From Emticicia sp037153985 (GTDB lineage: Bacteria > Bacteroidota > Bacteroidia > Cytophagales > Spirosomataceae): a stretch of DNA of 64,000 nt. The stretch lies in the NCBI RefSeq assembly GCF_037153985.1, contig NZ_JBBAYI010000001.1, forward strand, positions 310,001-374,000. The letters run 5' to 3'. Numbering within the stretch: position 1 is the stretch's first letter; each line of letters starts with the position of its first letter. Positions 1-8,130 of the stretch are shown here, in pieces. The notes below the pieces were generated by a model. The model made no database searches. It saw only the letters and a program-made list of their open reading frames with translations, and had not been told where the DNA came from. A program made the translations under genes and the position numbers.

Positions 1-1049
1 TTGTTTTTAGCTTCAAATATGCTGGTAGCAATCAGGCGCGCCTCCTCATTGTCGGAAGCAGCTTTTATAACTTCTATTTTAGCTCCTTCTTCGTTGTCTG
101 TAAAAACGTTTTTTTCGAGTTGTTCTTTATTGCGTGCAATAACCGAGTTGGCCGCATTTACGATTGTTTTAGTAGAACGGTAATTTTGTTCTAGTTTTAC
201 AACGTGAAGTTCAGGGTAATCAGTTTTGAAATTCAGGATATTCTGGATATTTGCTCCACGGAAAGCATAAATACTTTGTGCGTCGTCGCCCACCACACAA
301 ATATTCTGATGTACTGACGATAATTTACGGGTAATCAGGTATTGAGATACGTTTGTATCCTGAAACTCATCAACCAACACATGCTTGAATTTATGCTGGT
401 ATTTATTCAGCACATCAAGGTGGTCACGGAAAAGAACGTTAGTATTAAATAACAAATCGTCAAAATCCATGGCATTAGCCTGAAAACAGCGTAATTGATA
501 CGTTTTATATAAACGACCGATTTCAGGCATACGAGCAGCTTTATCGTCTTCTATATAAATCGGATTATTGATATAAGCCTCCCACGAAACCAGCGCATTT
601 TTAGCATTTGAAATCCGGTTCAACACATAGTTAGGGCGGTATACTTTATCATCAAGCCCTAATTCCTTGATAATAGTTCTTATCAACGATTTTGAATCGT
701 CGGTATCATAAATAGTAAAGTCAGAAGTATAGCCAAGCCTTTTACCTTCAAAACGAAGTATTTTGGCAAAAATCGAGTGGAAAGTCCCCATCCAGAGGTT
801 TTTAGCATCACTTCCTATAATTTGCCCGATACGATTACGCATTTCGCCGGCAGCCTTATTGGTAAAGGTTAAAGCCAGAATATTAAAAGGGTCAACCCCT
901 TGCTCAATAAGCCAGGCAATGCGGTAAGTGAGCACGCGGGTTTTACCCGAACCTGCTCCGGCAATAATCATTAAAGGGCCTTCAGGGTGAGTTACAGCTT
1001 CACGTTGTGGCGGGTTAAGTTTGTCTAAGTAATTGTTCTGGTTCTGCAC
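1..1049 (-). CDS. UvrD/PcrA-family ATP-dependent DNA helicase (N-terminal part)
   Basis: Superfamily 1A 3'-5' DNA helicase of the UvrD/PcrA/Rep group, which unwinds DNA in excision repair and clears proteins from DNA. The 3' end is cut by the window edge; about 349 codons are visible. Seen: Q-motif (LNPPQREAV), Walker A (AGAGSGKT, about residues 30-37), Walker B region with DEFQDT, and QNYRST (motif IV-like). The start is taken as GTG at 1049, giving MQNQNNYLDKL; the frame upstream has no ATG, and a TATATTTG box lies about 25 bases upstream. UvrD, PcrA and Rep cannot be told apart from this half. Confidence 0.93.
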   Translation of the reverse strand, partial: MQNQNNYLDKLNPPQREAVTHPEGPLMIIAGAGSGKTRVLTYRIAWLIEQGVDPFNILALTFTNKAAGEMRNRIGQIIGSDAKNLWMGTFHSIFAKILRFEGKRLGYTSDFTIYDTDDSKSLIRTIIKELGLDDKVYRPNYVLNRISNAKNALVSWEAYINNPIYIEDDKAARMPEIGRLYKTYQLRCFQANAMDFDDLLFNTNVLFRDHLDVLNKYQHKFKHVLVDEFQDTNVSQYLITRKLSSVHQNICVVGDDAQSIYAFRGANIQNILNFKTDYPELHVVKLEQNYRSTKTIVNAANSVIARNKEQLEKNVFTDNEEGAKIEVIKAASDNEEARLIATSIFEAKN

Positions 1050-1074
1050 GGAATCACATTCTTTAATTTTAATG

Positions 1075-1082
1075 CAAATATA
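1075..1082 (-). promoter_or_regulatory. Bacteroidota -7 promoter box of the helicase gene
   Basis: On the minus strand this reads TATATTTG, an exact match to the Bacteroidota -7 consensus TAnnTTTG. It lies 25 bases before the GTG start at 1049, implying a leader of about 20 bases. No clear TTG -33 element was found at the usual spacing. Confidence 0.45.
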
Positions 1083-1314
1083 AATATATCACAGCTATAA
1101 ATCTTTATCAAGTTTTTTCTAAAATTCAGCTAATGCTTTCAATTGGTAAAACAGCCATAAAATTAATAACAACAACTGCCTGATAATAGTGCTAAAAAGA
1201 AAAGATTTCATTGAATAATGCACGCAATAGGCGGGCTATTAGTTAAAATTAGTGGAATAATAACATATTTTTATTTCATAAACGTTTTAGGCAAAAACCT
1301 TAACTAGAAATGCT

Positions 1315-1343
1315 CGGTTTTGCAGCATATATGCAAAAAACCG
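1315..1343. promoter_or_regulatory. Inverted repeat upstream of the hexosaminidase promoter
   Basis: CGGTTTTGCA (1315-1324) is complementary to the arm ending at 1343, apart from two extra A bases in the right arm. The spacer is about 7 bases. The repeat sits just upstream of the predicted promoter at 1351-1382, so it could be an operator for the hexosaminidase gene. There is no T-run that would favour a terminator. Confidence 0.3.
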
Positions 1344-1350
1344 AACTACC

Positions 1351-1382
1351 TTGTTTTTTTCCTTGATAAAAAACTAATTTTG
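1351..1382 (+). promoter_or_regulatory. Predicted promoter of the GH20 hexosaminidase gene
   Basis: TTG at 1351-1353 is followed after 21 bases by TAATTTTG (1375-1382), matching the Bacteroidota -33/-7 layout. The -7 box lies 28 bases before the ATG at 1411. Confidence 0.5.
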
Positions 1383-1410
1383 CCAAGCAATCAATAAAAC
1401 CTTTGTTAGT

Positions 1411-3765
1411 ATGAAAAAATGGATTGGCTACCTAAGCCTGATAATGCTGAGTTTTTCGGCTCTTGCCCAAAACAAATATGCAATTATTCCTAAACCACTG
1501 GAACTTACCCCTTTAAATGGAGCGTATGTAATTACTGCTCAAACTAAAATTCTTATCCCTAAAAATGCAACCGAAATTAGGCCCTTAGCCGAAATGCTGG
1601 CAGAGCGTATACAGGTTACTTCAGGTGAAGTACTTTCTATTCAGGAAACAGAATTAAATGATAACCTGATTCCCGCTAACAATACAATCGTATTTGCGCC
1701 ACTCAAAGAGCAGGTAATGAACAAAATGCTTGGTGAGGAAGACTACATTCTTAAAGTTAATGCCAAAGGTATTGTATTGGCCGGAGCTACAAGTAAAGGA
1801 GAGTTTTATGCTTTGCAAAGTTTATTACAATTATTGCCTCCACAGATTTTCAGTAGCTCGCTCGAAAAAGGAGTGGACTGGGCAGTGCCGGCTTGTACTA
1901 TTTTCGACCGCCCACGCTATGTGCATCGTGGGAGTATGCTTGATGTAAGCCGCCATTTCTTTCCTGTTTCGTTTATTAAACGTTACATAGACCTGCTTGC
2001 TTTGCATAAAATGAATAAATTTCATTGGCACCTAACCGACGACCAAGGTTGGAGAATTGAAATTAAGAAGTATCCTAAACTGACAGAAATAGGTTCAGTT
2101 CGAAAAGAAAGTATGAAAGGGCATTATAATGACTGGAAATTTGATGGCACGCCTCATGGTGGTTTTTATACACAGGAGGAAATCAAGGATGTGGTAAGTT
2201 ACGCGCAGAAAAAGTTTATTACCGTTATTCCTGAAATTGAAATGCCAGGCCATGCGTTGGCTGCTTTGGCTTCGTATCCAGAATTAGGATGTACAGAAAA
2301 ATCGTTGAAAGGAACTCCTTATGAAGTTACCGGAATATGGGGCGTACATGATGATGTGTTTTGCCCAAGCGAGACAACCTTCAGGTTTTTAGAAGATGTG
2401 CTTACAGAAGTAATTGCTTTATTCCCAAGCCAATATATACACATCGGTGGAGATGAATGCCCTAAAACAGCTTGGAAACAGAGTAAATTCTGTCAGGATT
2501 TAATGAAAAAGGAAGGTCTGAAAGACGAACATGAATTGCAAAGTTATTTTATCAAGCATTTTGATAATTTCCTGACATCGAAAGGGAAAAAAATTATTGG
2601 TTGGGATGAAATACTGGAAGGTGGAATTTCACCTAATGCCACTATTATGTCATGGCGTGGGGTAGAGGGAGGAATAGCAGCTGCCCAGCAAAATCATGAT
2701 GCTATTATGACTCCTACGGGCTTTTGTTACCTTGATTATTACCAGTCAGACCCTACTACTGAGCCTTTGGCAATAGGTGGGTACCTTCCATTAGAAAAAG
2801 TATATTCTTATGACCCAACACCTAAAGCCTTGACTCCTGAGCAAACAAAGCATATTCTGGGTGTGCAGGCTAATGTCTGGACCGAATACATTCAAACCCC
2901 AAGTCAGGTTGAATACATGGTGTATCCGAGGGCATCAGCTATTGCAGAAATAGGTTGGACTTCTCTTAAACAAAAAGATTACGACGATTTCACTACACGC
3001 CTTCAAACACATTTTAAAAGATTAAAGTATCTGGCAGTAAATTACGCCAAGAGCTATTATGATATTAGTGCGTCGTCTTCGATGAATGCTAAAAGTCAGG
3101 CCATTGTAAAACTGCAAACGGCTGATAAACAAGCCAATATCAGGTATACTGTTGATGGTTCAGAGCCTACGGCTCAATCAACACTGTATCAGCCAGCTAC
3201 TGGCATAGTTATTACGCAGGATGGTAGTATAAGAGCCGCTGCTTTTTCCCCGAAAGGAGAGCAGTTAGGAAAAGTTTTAACAAAATATTTTTTTATTAAT
3301 AAAGCCACAGGCAGAAAATATACTTTGGTTAACCAGCCAAAAAACTATACCGGAGGCGAAACTTATGGCTTAACCAATGGCGTAAAAGGCGAAGAAGCCA
3401 ATAGTGCTACATGGGTTGGCTTCGAAGGCAAAGACCTCGATATAACTATTGATTTAGGGCAAACCATGGAAATCAGTAAGGTTTCGTTTGCATTTCTTCG
3501 GGCAAGTGCCATGTGGATTATGCTTCCGCGTGAGGTAGAAGTATTTATTTCGGATGATGGTAAAACCTTTAAAAGTGTGCAAAAAATACCTATTGGCGGA
3601 GTAGATGAACCGGGCAGAGCAGTACAACAATTAGGCGTTGCGGTTAACGGAAAAAAAGCCCGTTATGTAAGGGTTTTTGCGAAAAATTACGGTAAACTCC
3701 CCGATAACCACCCGGGCCACGGGAATCCGGCATGGCTATTTGTTGATGAAATTTCGGTGGAGTAG
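1411..3765 (+). CDS. Secreted beta-N-acetylhexosaminidase, glycoside hydrolase family 20
   Basis: Removes terminal N-acetylglucosamine or N-acetylgalactosamine from glycans such as chitin oligomers or glycoproteins. Seen in 784 residues: a signal peptide ending near SFSALAQ (1-20), a GH20 N-terminal domain (about 25-165), then the TIM-barrel catalytic domain with HIGGDE at 344-349. D348 and E349 are the expected pair for substrate-assisted catalysis. After the barrel come a chitobiase-type C-terminal segment (about 565-630, TVDGSEPT) and a F5/8 type C-like sugar-binding segment at the C-terminus. The protein is most likely periplasmic or exported. It is convergent with the hybrid sensor gene across the tRNA. 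The exact substrate cannot be read from sequence. Confidence 0.95.
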   Translation: MKKWIGYLSLIMLSFSALAQNKYAIIPKPLELTPLNGAYVITAQTKILIPKNATEIRPLAEMLAERIQVTSGEVLSIQETELNDNLIPANNTIVFAPLKEQVMNKMLGEEDYILKVNAKGIVLAGATSKGEFYALQSLLQLLPPQIFSSSLEKGVDWAVPACTIFDRPRYVHRGSMLDVSRHFFPVSFIKRYIDLLALHKMNKFHWHLTDDQGWRIEIKKYPKLTEIGSVRKESMKGHYNDWKFDGTPHGGFYTQEEIKDVVSYAQKKFITVIPEIEMPGHALAALASYPELGCTEKSLKGTPYEVTGIWGVHDDVFCPSETTFRFLEDVLTEVIALFPSQYIHIGGDECPKTAWKQSKFCQDLMKKEGLKDEHELQSYFIKHFDNFLTSKGKKIIGWDEILEGGISPNATIMSWRGVEGGIAAAQQNHDAIMTPTGFCYLDYYQSDPTTEPLAIGGYLPLEKVYSYDPTPKALTPEQTKHILGVQANVWTEYIQTPSQVEYMVYPRASAIAEIGWTSLKQKDYDDFTTRLQTHFKRLKYLAVNYAKSYYDISASSSMNAKSQAIVKLQTADKQANIRYTVDGSEPTAQSTLYQPATGIVITQDGSIRAAAFSPKGEQLGKVLTKYFFINKATGRKYTLVNQPKNYTGGETYGLTNGVKGEEANSATWVGFEGKDLDITIDLGQTMEISKVSFAFLRASAMWIMLPREVEVFISDDGKTFKSVQKIPIGGVDEPGRAVQQLGVAVNGKKARYVRVFAKNYGKLPDNHPGHGNPAWLFVDEISVE

Positions 3766-3826
3766 ATGTTTTTTAAAGAAAAAAGCATGAATTAGAACAA
3801 AAAAATATCGAAATTTGTATTCATAA

Positions 3827-3863
3827 AAACGAGGTTGATTCAAGTATTGAATCAACCTCGTTT
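3827..3863. terminator. Perfect 17-bp hairpin after the hexosaminidase gene
   Basis: Arms 3827-3843 and 3847-3863 are exact complements with a 3-base loop (GTA), flanked by A on the left and T on the right, as in a bidirectional intrinsic terminator. It ends only 3 bases before the 5' end of the tRNA-Arg gene. Confidence 0.7.
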
Positions 3864-3866
3864 CAA

Positions 3867-3938
3867 GACCACGTAGTTCAACGGATAGAATAGAAGTTTC
3901 CTAAACTTTAGATCCGGGTTCGATTCCCGGCGAGGTCA
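3867..3938 (+). tRNA. tRNA-Arg, anticodon CCU
   Basis: A 72-base cloverleaf folds by eye. The acceptor pairs 3867-3873 with 3931-3937, except for an A-A mismatch at pair 5-68. The D arm is GTTC/GAAT with one G-T pair. The anticodon stem GAAGT/ACTTT carries loop TTCCTAA, giving anticodon CCT, which reads AGG (Arg). The variable loop has 4 bases and the T stem is CCGGG/CCCGG with loop TTCGATT. The discriminator is A and CCA is not encoded. A terminator-like hairpin ends 3 bases upstream, so its own promoter must lie in or before that hairpin, or it is transcribed by read-through. Confidence 0.92.
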
Positions 3939-3970
3939 CTTAATTTAGTTATTTCTTCTCACAGTTTTAT

Positions 3971-6900
3971 CTAGTTACTCCACTCTGATGGGTTCTTGCC
4001 GAATTCTTCAAAGAATATTCTTGAAAAGTAAGATAAGCTCTCAAAGCCCAACTGATAGGCTACTTCCGAAACATTCACCAGTTTATTCTGTAAAAGTATA
4101 GCTGCTTTTTGTAATTTGTAGTGGCGTATAAATTCGATGATAGTCTGGTTAGTAATAGCCTTTAGCTTGCGACGCAACTGGCCAGCACTCATGTTCATTT
4201 CATCGGCTAACAAATTGGTGTTAAAATCGGTATTTTGCAGATTTCTTTCAATAATGTCAGATAATTTCTGTAAAAACTGTTCATCCAGACTTGTACCTTT
4301 AAGCCCGTTATTAGGCAATGATTTTATAATTGACCGATTGTATTTTGCCTGTAAAGCCTGCTGAGTATTAATAAGGTTACGTACCCTTAGCTGTAATTCA
4401 TTGGTGTTAAAAGGTTTTGCCAGATAATCATCAGCCCCTAGCTCAAGCCCCTCAAGCCGGTCTTCTAGCGTTGCACGGGCGGTAAGCATTATGACAGGGA
4501 TATGATTGGTGCGCATATCAGACTTTACCATTTTACAAAAACCAAATCCATCAAGGCGGGGCATCATTAAATCACAAATCACTAAATCAGGTATCAGCAT
4601 GATGGTTTTTTTATAGCCATCCTGCCCATCAATAGCTTCTATTATCTGGTAGGTCTGCTCAAAATGACTTCTGATATAAGCCCTTAAATCATCATTGTCT
4701 TCAATAATCAATAAAATCGGTAGTTCTGCGTCAGTGTTATTTTCAATTGTATTGGTAGCTGTTTGAGTATAATTAGTTATAACAGGGGTTGGTTGTAATG
4801 TTTCAAAATTGTGGTTGTGTGTATGCTTTTGGCTGATAAAACCTTCCCACGTTTCTTTGTCGGTTGGTAAAGTTACTGTAAAAGTGGTGCCAATGCCAAT
4901 CTGACTTTCTACTTGTATTTGACCTTTCAAAACCTCAACTAATTCTTTTACCAACGCTAGTCCTATGCCTGTGCCCTGATAATTGCGGACATAACTTTTA
5001 AGCGAGCTGCTATCTTCAACCTGATAGAAACGTTCAAATATAAAAGGTAGTCGAGCGGCGTCTATCCCAATTCCTGAATCTTTGACTACAATAGTAAAGT
5101 CGTGGTCGGAGTATTGGGCTTTTACTTCTATTTTACCTGCTTCTGGCGTAAACTTAAAGGCGTTAGACAGAAGGTTACTTATGATTTTTTCGAGTTTATC
5201 GGCATCAAAAAAGGCTGTATGCGATGCTTGGTCTTTGTTGTATTCAAATTGGATATTTTTATTTAGGGCAAGCGATTCAAAAGATGCCTTTAAGTTTTTA
5301 ACAAAAGCGGCAATATTACCTTCTTGTATCTGAGGTTTCATTTTGCCAGCTTCCAGTTTCGATAAATCAAGTATCTGATTGATGAGTGTCTGCAACCTGT
5401 TCATATTCCGTTGCATTACATCAAACATTCGCTCATTTGGATATTTTTTACTGAAATCGGCTAAGGGGCCAGCAAGGAGTGTAAGTGGAGTACGGAACTC
5501 ATGAGAGATATTGGCAAAAAAGCGGGTTTTGAGAGAGTCTAGCTCTGCTAGTCTTTCAGTTTCTTTATTTTGATAAAATAATTGTTCTTGCAGCCGAACC
5601 CGATTTAACTGGCTTATATATAAGCGATAAGCAATGTACATAAATACGCTCAGGTAAATCAGATAAGCCCACCAGCTTCGGTAAAAAGGCGGATTAATTT
5701 TTATGTTTATGCCGATAGGTTTGCTCCAAACTTCTCCATCAACAGTGCCAACTACTTTAAATTTATACTTACCACTCGGTAATTGTGCATAATTAGCAAA
5801 ATGATTAGTTCCGGCTTCTACCCAGTCATTATCAATTCCTTCCAGTTGGTAGCGGTATCTGTTTTTTGCAGGGTTAGTGAAGTCCATCAAACCAAACTCA
5901 AGCGATAGTTGATTCTGGTCATGGGCTACTTCCAGTTTATCGAGGTATTCGATTGGCTTCTCAATGATATTTTGATTATCTGTTACGTTAACAGAAAGGT
6001 TATTGATTTTCAAACCTATCATTTTCATAGCCGGCAGTTGTTTGGTAGTGTTTGTAGGTGTTGTATTAACGATAGTCACACCGTTAATACCTCCAAAGAA
6101 CAAGTGGCCTGACGGCCCCCTAAAGTAAGCGTTTGTATTAAACTCATCATCCTGTATGCCATCTGACTTATCAAAATTAGCAAATATCATAGTTTTTGGA
6201 TTAAAACGAGATAAGCCACGATTAGTTGATAGCCAAAGATTACGATTGTTGTCGGTCAGAATACCATACACAACTTTATTAGGTAGCCCTTGTTTTTCTG
6301 TAAAATGCTCAAATGTGCCAGTATTTTTATCTAGTCTTTCTAAACCCCCGCCTTTTGTGCTTACCCACAAATAACGTTGCGGGTTATAAGGGTCATTAAC
6401 AACTGCTGAAACAAAATCATTACTCAGACTTTTTTCATCTGTTTTGCTATTTTTGTAGAGTGTGTAACGTGGTTGGGAAGATAAGTTCTCAGCTTTTACC
6501 AGCCCTTTCTGGGTACCAATCCAGAAAACACTGTTTGAATCCTCGTACAAAGCAAAGGTTTCTGTCAGTGCATTATTTTTTGGAAAAACAGATTGATAAC
6601 TAAAAAGTTGGAACTGCTCTGTTTCAGGATTAAATCTTAACAAATTACCATGCTGCACGCCTAGCCAAACGAACCCGTTTTTATCTGCTATCATTTTATG
6701 ACTAATACTAGCCGGAGCCGAATAAGCGGTAATATCAAAGTGTTTCTGAAGTTTCCAGTCATGAGAGTAATGACTGAAAAAGTGGTTTTTATTGGTGTGA
6801 TGAACCAGATAATAACCCTTTTTATTATCTTGAATCAGCGCGTCTTGAATATAGCTTTCTCCTTCGAGCTTTACGGGTATTTGTGATGCCGTATTTTTTA

Positions 6901-7984
6901 ATGGGTCTATTTCATAAAAGTGATATGTTGGCCTATAATTGCCATGTATAAAAAGTTTCCCGTTATGGTCTTCGTAAATATGGCTCGGAGAGTAAGATTG
7001 TAAAATTGAATGGAACTGTTTAACGTTTTTGTTGAGCATCAGAAGCCCATAGCCATAAGTGCCAGCCCATATATTGCCGTATTTGTCTTTTACTAGCTGT
7101 TTGATACTTTTTACTAAGTCAGGCGTTGAGGCAAAGGCGTTTTCTGGAGTTAGTTTATCTTGCTTTAGTAGTTCATCAGGCTTGAATATCCAGATATACT
7201 TCTGATTTGAGATTGCAAGGCTTCCATCGTCAAACTGATTTATCATGCCTATTCCCCAGAAAGGGAAAGAAATTGACTTAATTTCTTTTTTACCCACGTA
7301 GCAACGAACGGTTTGCCTGTCAACTACCCAGTAACGATGTTGGCGGTCTTCCAGAAAGAAATAATCCTTGCTAAAGGTATCAGGAAAATTGTTTACTCCG
7401 GCAAATTCTTTCATGCTAGGTACATTTGCCGAACGGTAATCGAATTTGAAATAAGTGTTGTTTTTTGTTGAAATATCAGCTTTCAGAAGCCACTCGCTAA
7501 AATCAGAGCGTTCAGGATACCCTTCATGGGTAATCATGAATGTTTTATCTGGGTTGTCAGTAATTACCCATATATTCCCTTTAATGTCTTCTTTAATATA
7601 AGTGATAATAAAACTACTTTCCTGAGAACTAAGAGGTGGATTGGCATGATAAAACCTTTGACTACGAGAATCAAACAAATTTAAACCATCTTTTTCGGTA
7701 CTAACCCAAATGCGTCCCTTAGAGTCTTCGAGTATTGAGGTGCAGGTATTGCCCGATATACTATATTCCTGATAGGGGTTATTGGTAAAAACTTTAAAGT
7801 TATAGCCATCATATCTGTTAAGACCATCTTTTGTAGCTACCCACATAAATCCCTCGTGGTCTAGCATTAAATCGTAGACCATACTTTGCGAAAGCCCATC
7901 AGCAATACCAATGGTGTGCCATAAGTTTTGCTGGGCCAGACAGGTAATACAAAGTAATTGTAAAAGTAAGATTCTCTTCACCAT
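3971..7984 (-). CDS. Hybrid two-component system protein: propeller sensor, histidine kinase, receiver, AraC regulator
   Basis: One-protein sensor-regulator that senses a periplasmic ligand, often a glycan fragment, and binds DNA in the cytoplasm. In 1337 residues: signal peptide (MVKRILLLQLLCITCLAQQ); many two-component propeller repeats (about 25-700); a Y_Y_Y domain (about 720-790); a membrane helix near WWAYLIYLSVFMYIAY; HisKA with HEFRTP (H828); an HATPase with DSGIGI and GTGIGLAL; a receiver with CDLMMP (D1138); and an AraC helix-turn-helix at the C-terminus. An upstream GTG at 7996 is in frame, but ATG 7984 gives the clean signal peptide. It may regulate the convergent GH20 gene; that is inference from proximity. 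Confidence 0.95.
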   Translation of the reverse strand: MVKRILLLQLLCITCLAQQNLWHTIGIADGLSQSMVYDLMLDHEGFMWVATKDGLNRYDGYNFKVFTNNPYQEYSISGNTCTSILEDSKGRIWVSTEKDGLNLFDSRSQRFYHANPPLSSQESSFIITYIKEDIKGNIWVITDNPDKTFMITHEGYPERSDFSEWLLKADISTKNNTYFKFDYRSANVPSMKEFAGVNNFPDTFSKDYFFLEDRQHRYWVVDRQTVRCYVGKKEIKSISFPFWGIGMINQFDDGSLAISNQKYIWIFKPDELLKQDKLTPENAFASTPDLVKSIKQLVKDKYGNIWAGTYGYGLLMLNKNVKQFHSILQSYSPSHIYEDHNGKLFIHGNYRPTYHFYEIDPLKNTASQIPVKLEGESYIQDALIQDNKKGYYLVHHTNKNHFFSHYSHDWKLQKHFDITAYSAPASISHKMIADKNGFVWLGVQHGNLLRFNPETEQFQLFSYQSVFPKNNALTETFALYEDSNSVFWIGTQKGLVKAENLSSQPRYTLYKNSKTDEKSLSNDFVSAVVNDPYNPQRYLWVSTKGGGLERLDKNTGTFEHFTEKQGLPNKVVYGILTDNNRNLWLSTNRGLSRFNPKTMIFANFDKSDGIQDDEFNTNAYFRGPSGHLFFGGINGVTIVNTTPTNTTKQLPAMKMIGLKINNLSVNVTDNQNIIEKPIEYLDKLEVAHDQNQLSLEFGLMDFTNPAKNRYRYQLEGIDNDWVEAGTNHFANYAQLPSGKYKFKVVGTVDGEVWSKPIGINIKINPPFYRSWWAYLIYLSVFMYIAYRLYISQLNRVRLQEQLFYQNKETERLAELDSLKTRFFANISHEFRTPLTLLAGPLADFSKKYPNERMFDVMQRNMNRLQTLINQILDLSKLEAGKMKPQIQEGNIAAFVKNLKASFESLALNKNIQFEYNKDQASHTAFFDADKLEKIISNLLSNAFKFTPEAGKIEVKAQYSDHDFTIVVKDSGIGIDAARLPFIFERFYQVEDSSSLKSYVRNYQGTGIGLALVKELVEVLKGQIQVESQIGIGTTFTVTLPTDKETWEGFISQKHTHNHNFETLQPTPVITNYTQTATNTIENNTDAELPILLIIEDNDDLRAYIRSHFEQTYQIIEAIDGQDGYKKTIMLIPDLVICDLMMPRLDGFGFCKMVKSDMRTNHIPVIMLTARATLEDRLEGLELGADDYLAKPFNTNELQLRVRNLINTQQALQAKYNRSIIKSLPNNGLKGTSLDEQFLQKLSDIIERNLQNTDFNTNLLADEMNMSAGQLRRKLKAITNQTIIEFIRHYKLQKAAILLQNKLVNVSEVAYQLGFESLSYFSRIFFEEFGKNPSEWSN

Positions 7985-8007
7985 GAGGCGTAACACTCTT
8001 TATTGAC

Positions 8008-8015
8008 CAAATATA
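8008..8015 (-). promoter_or_regulatory. -7 promoter box of the hybrid sensor gene
   Basis: The minus strand reads TATATTTG, an exact TAnnTTTG match, 24 bases before the ATG at 7984. A T-rich TTTTTC element lies 19 bases further upstream in the -33 position. Confidence 0.5.
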
Positions 8016-8130
8016 AGAACAGAAAGAGTGAATTGAAAAAGAGTTTGTAAGTTGTTGAACAAGAATAGATAAGCAAACAGTAAGTATTCAATCAAAAAAA
8101 ACTTTCTATGGGCATATTAACTTTCAAAAA

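Noticed and set aside
3827..3938. tRNA-Arg as an attachment site of an integrated element.
   Set aside because: No integrase, direct repeat of the tRNA 3' end, or foreign-looking block is next to it.
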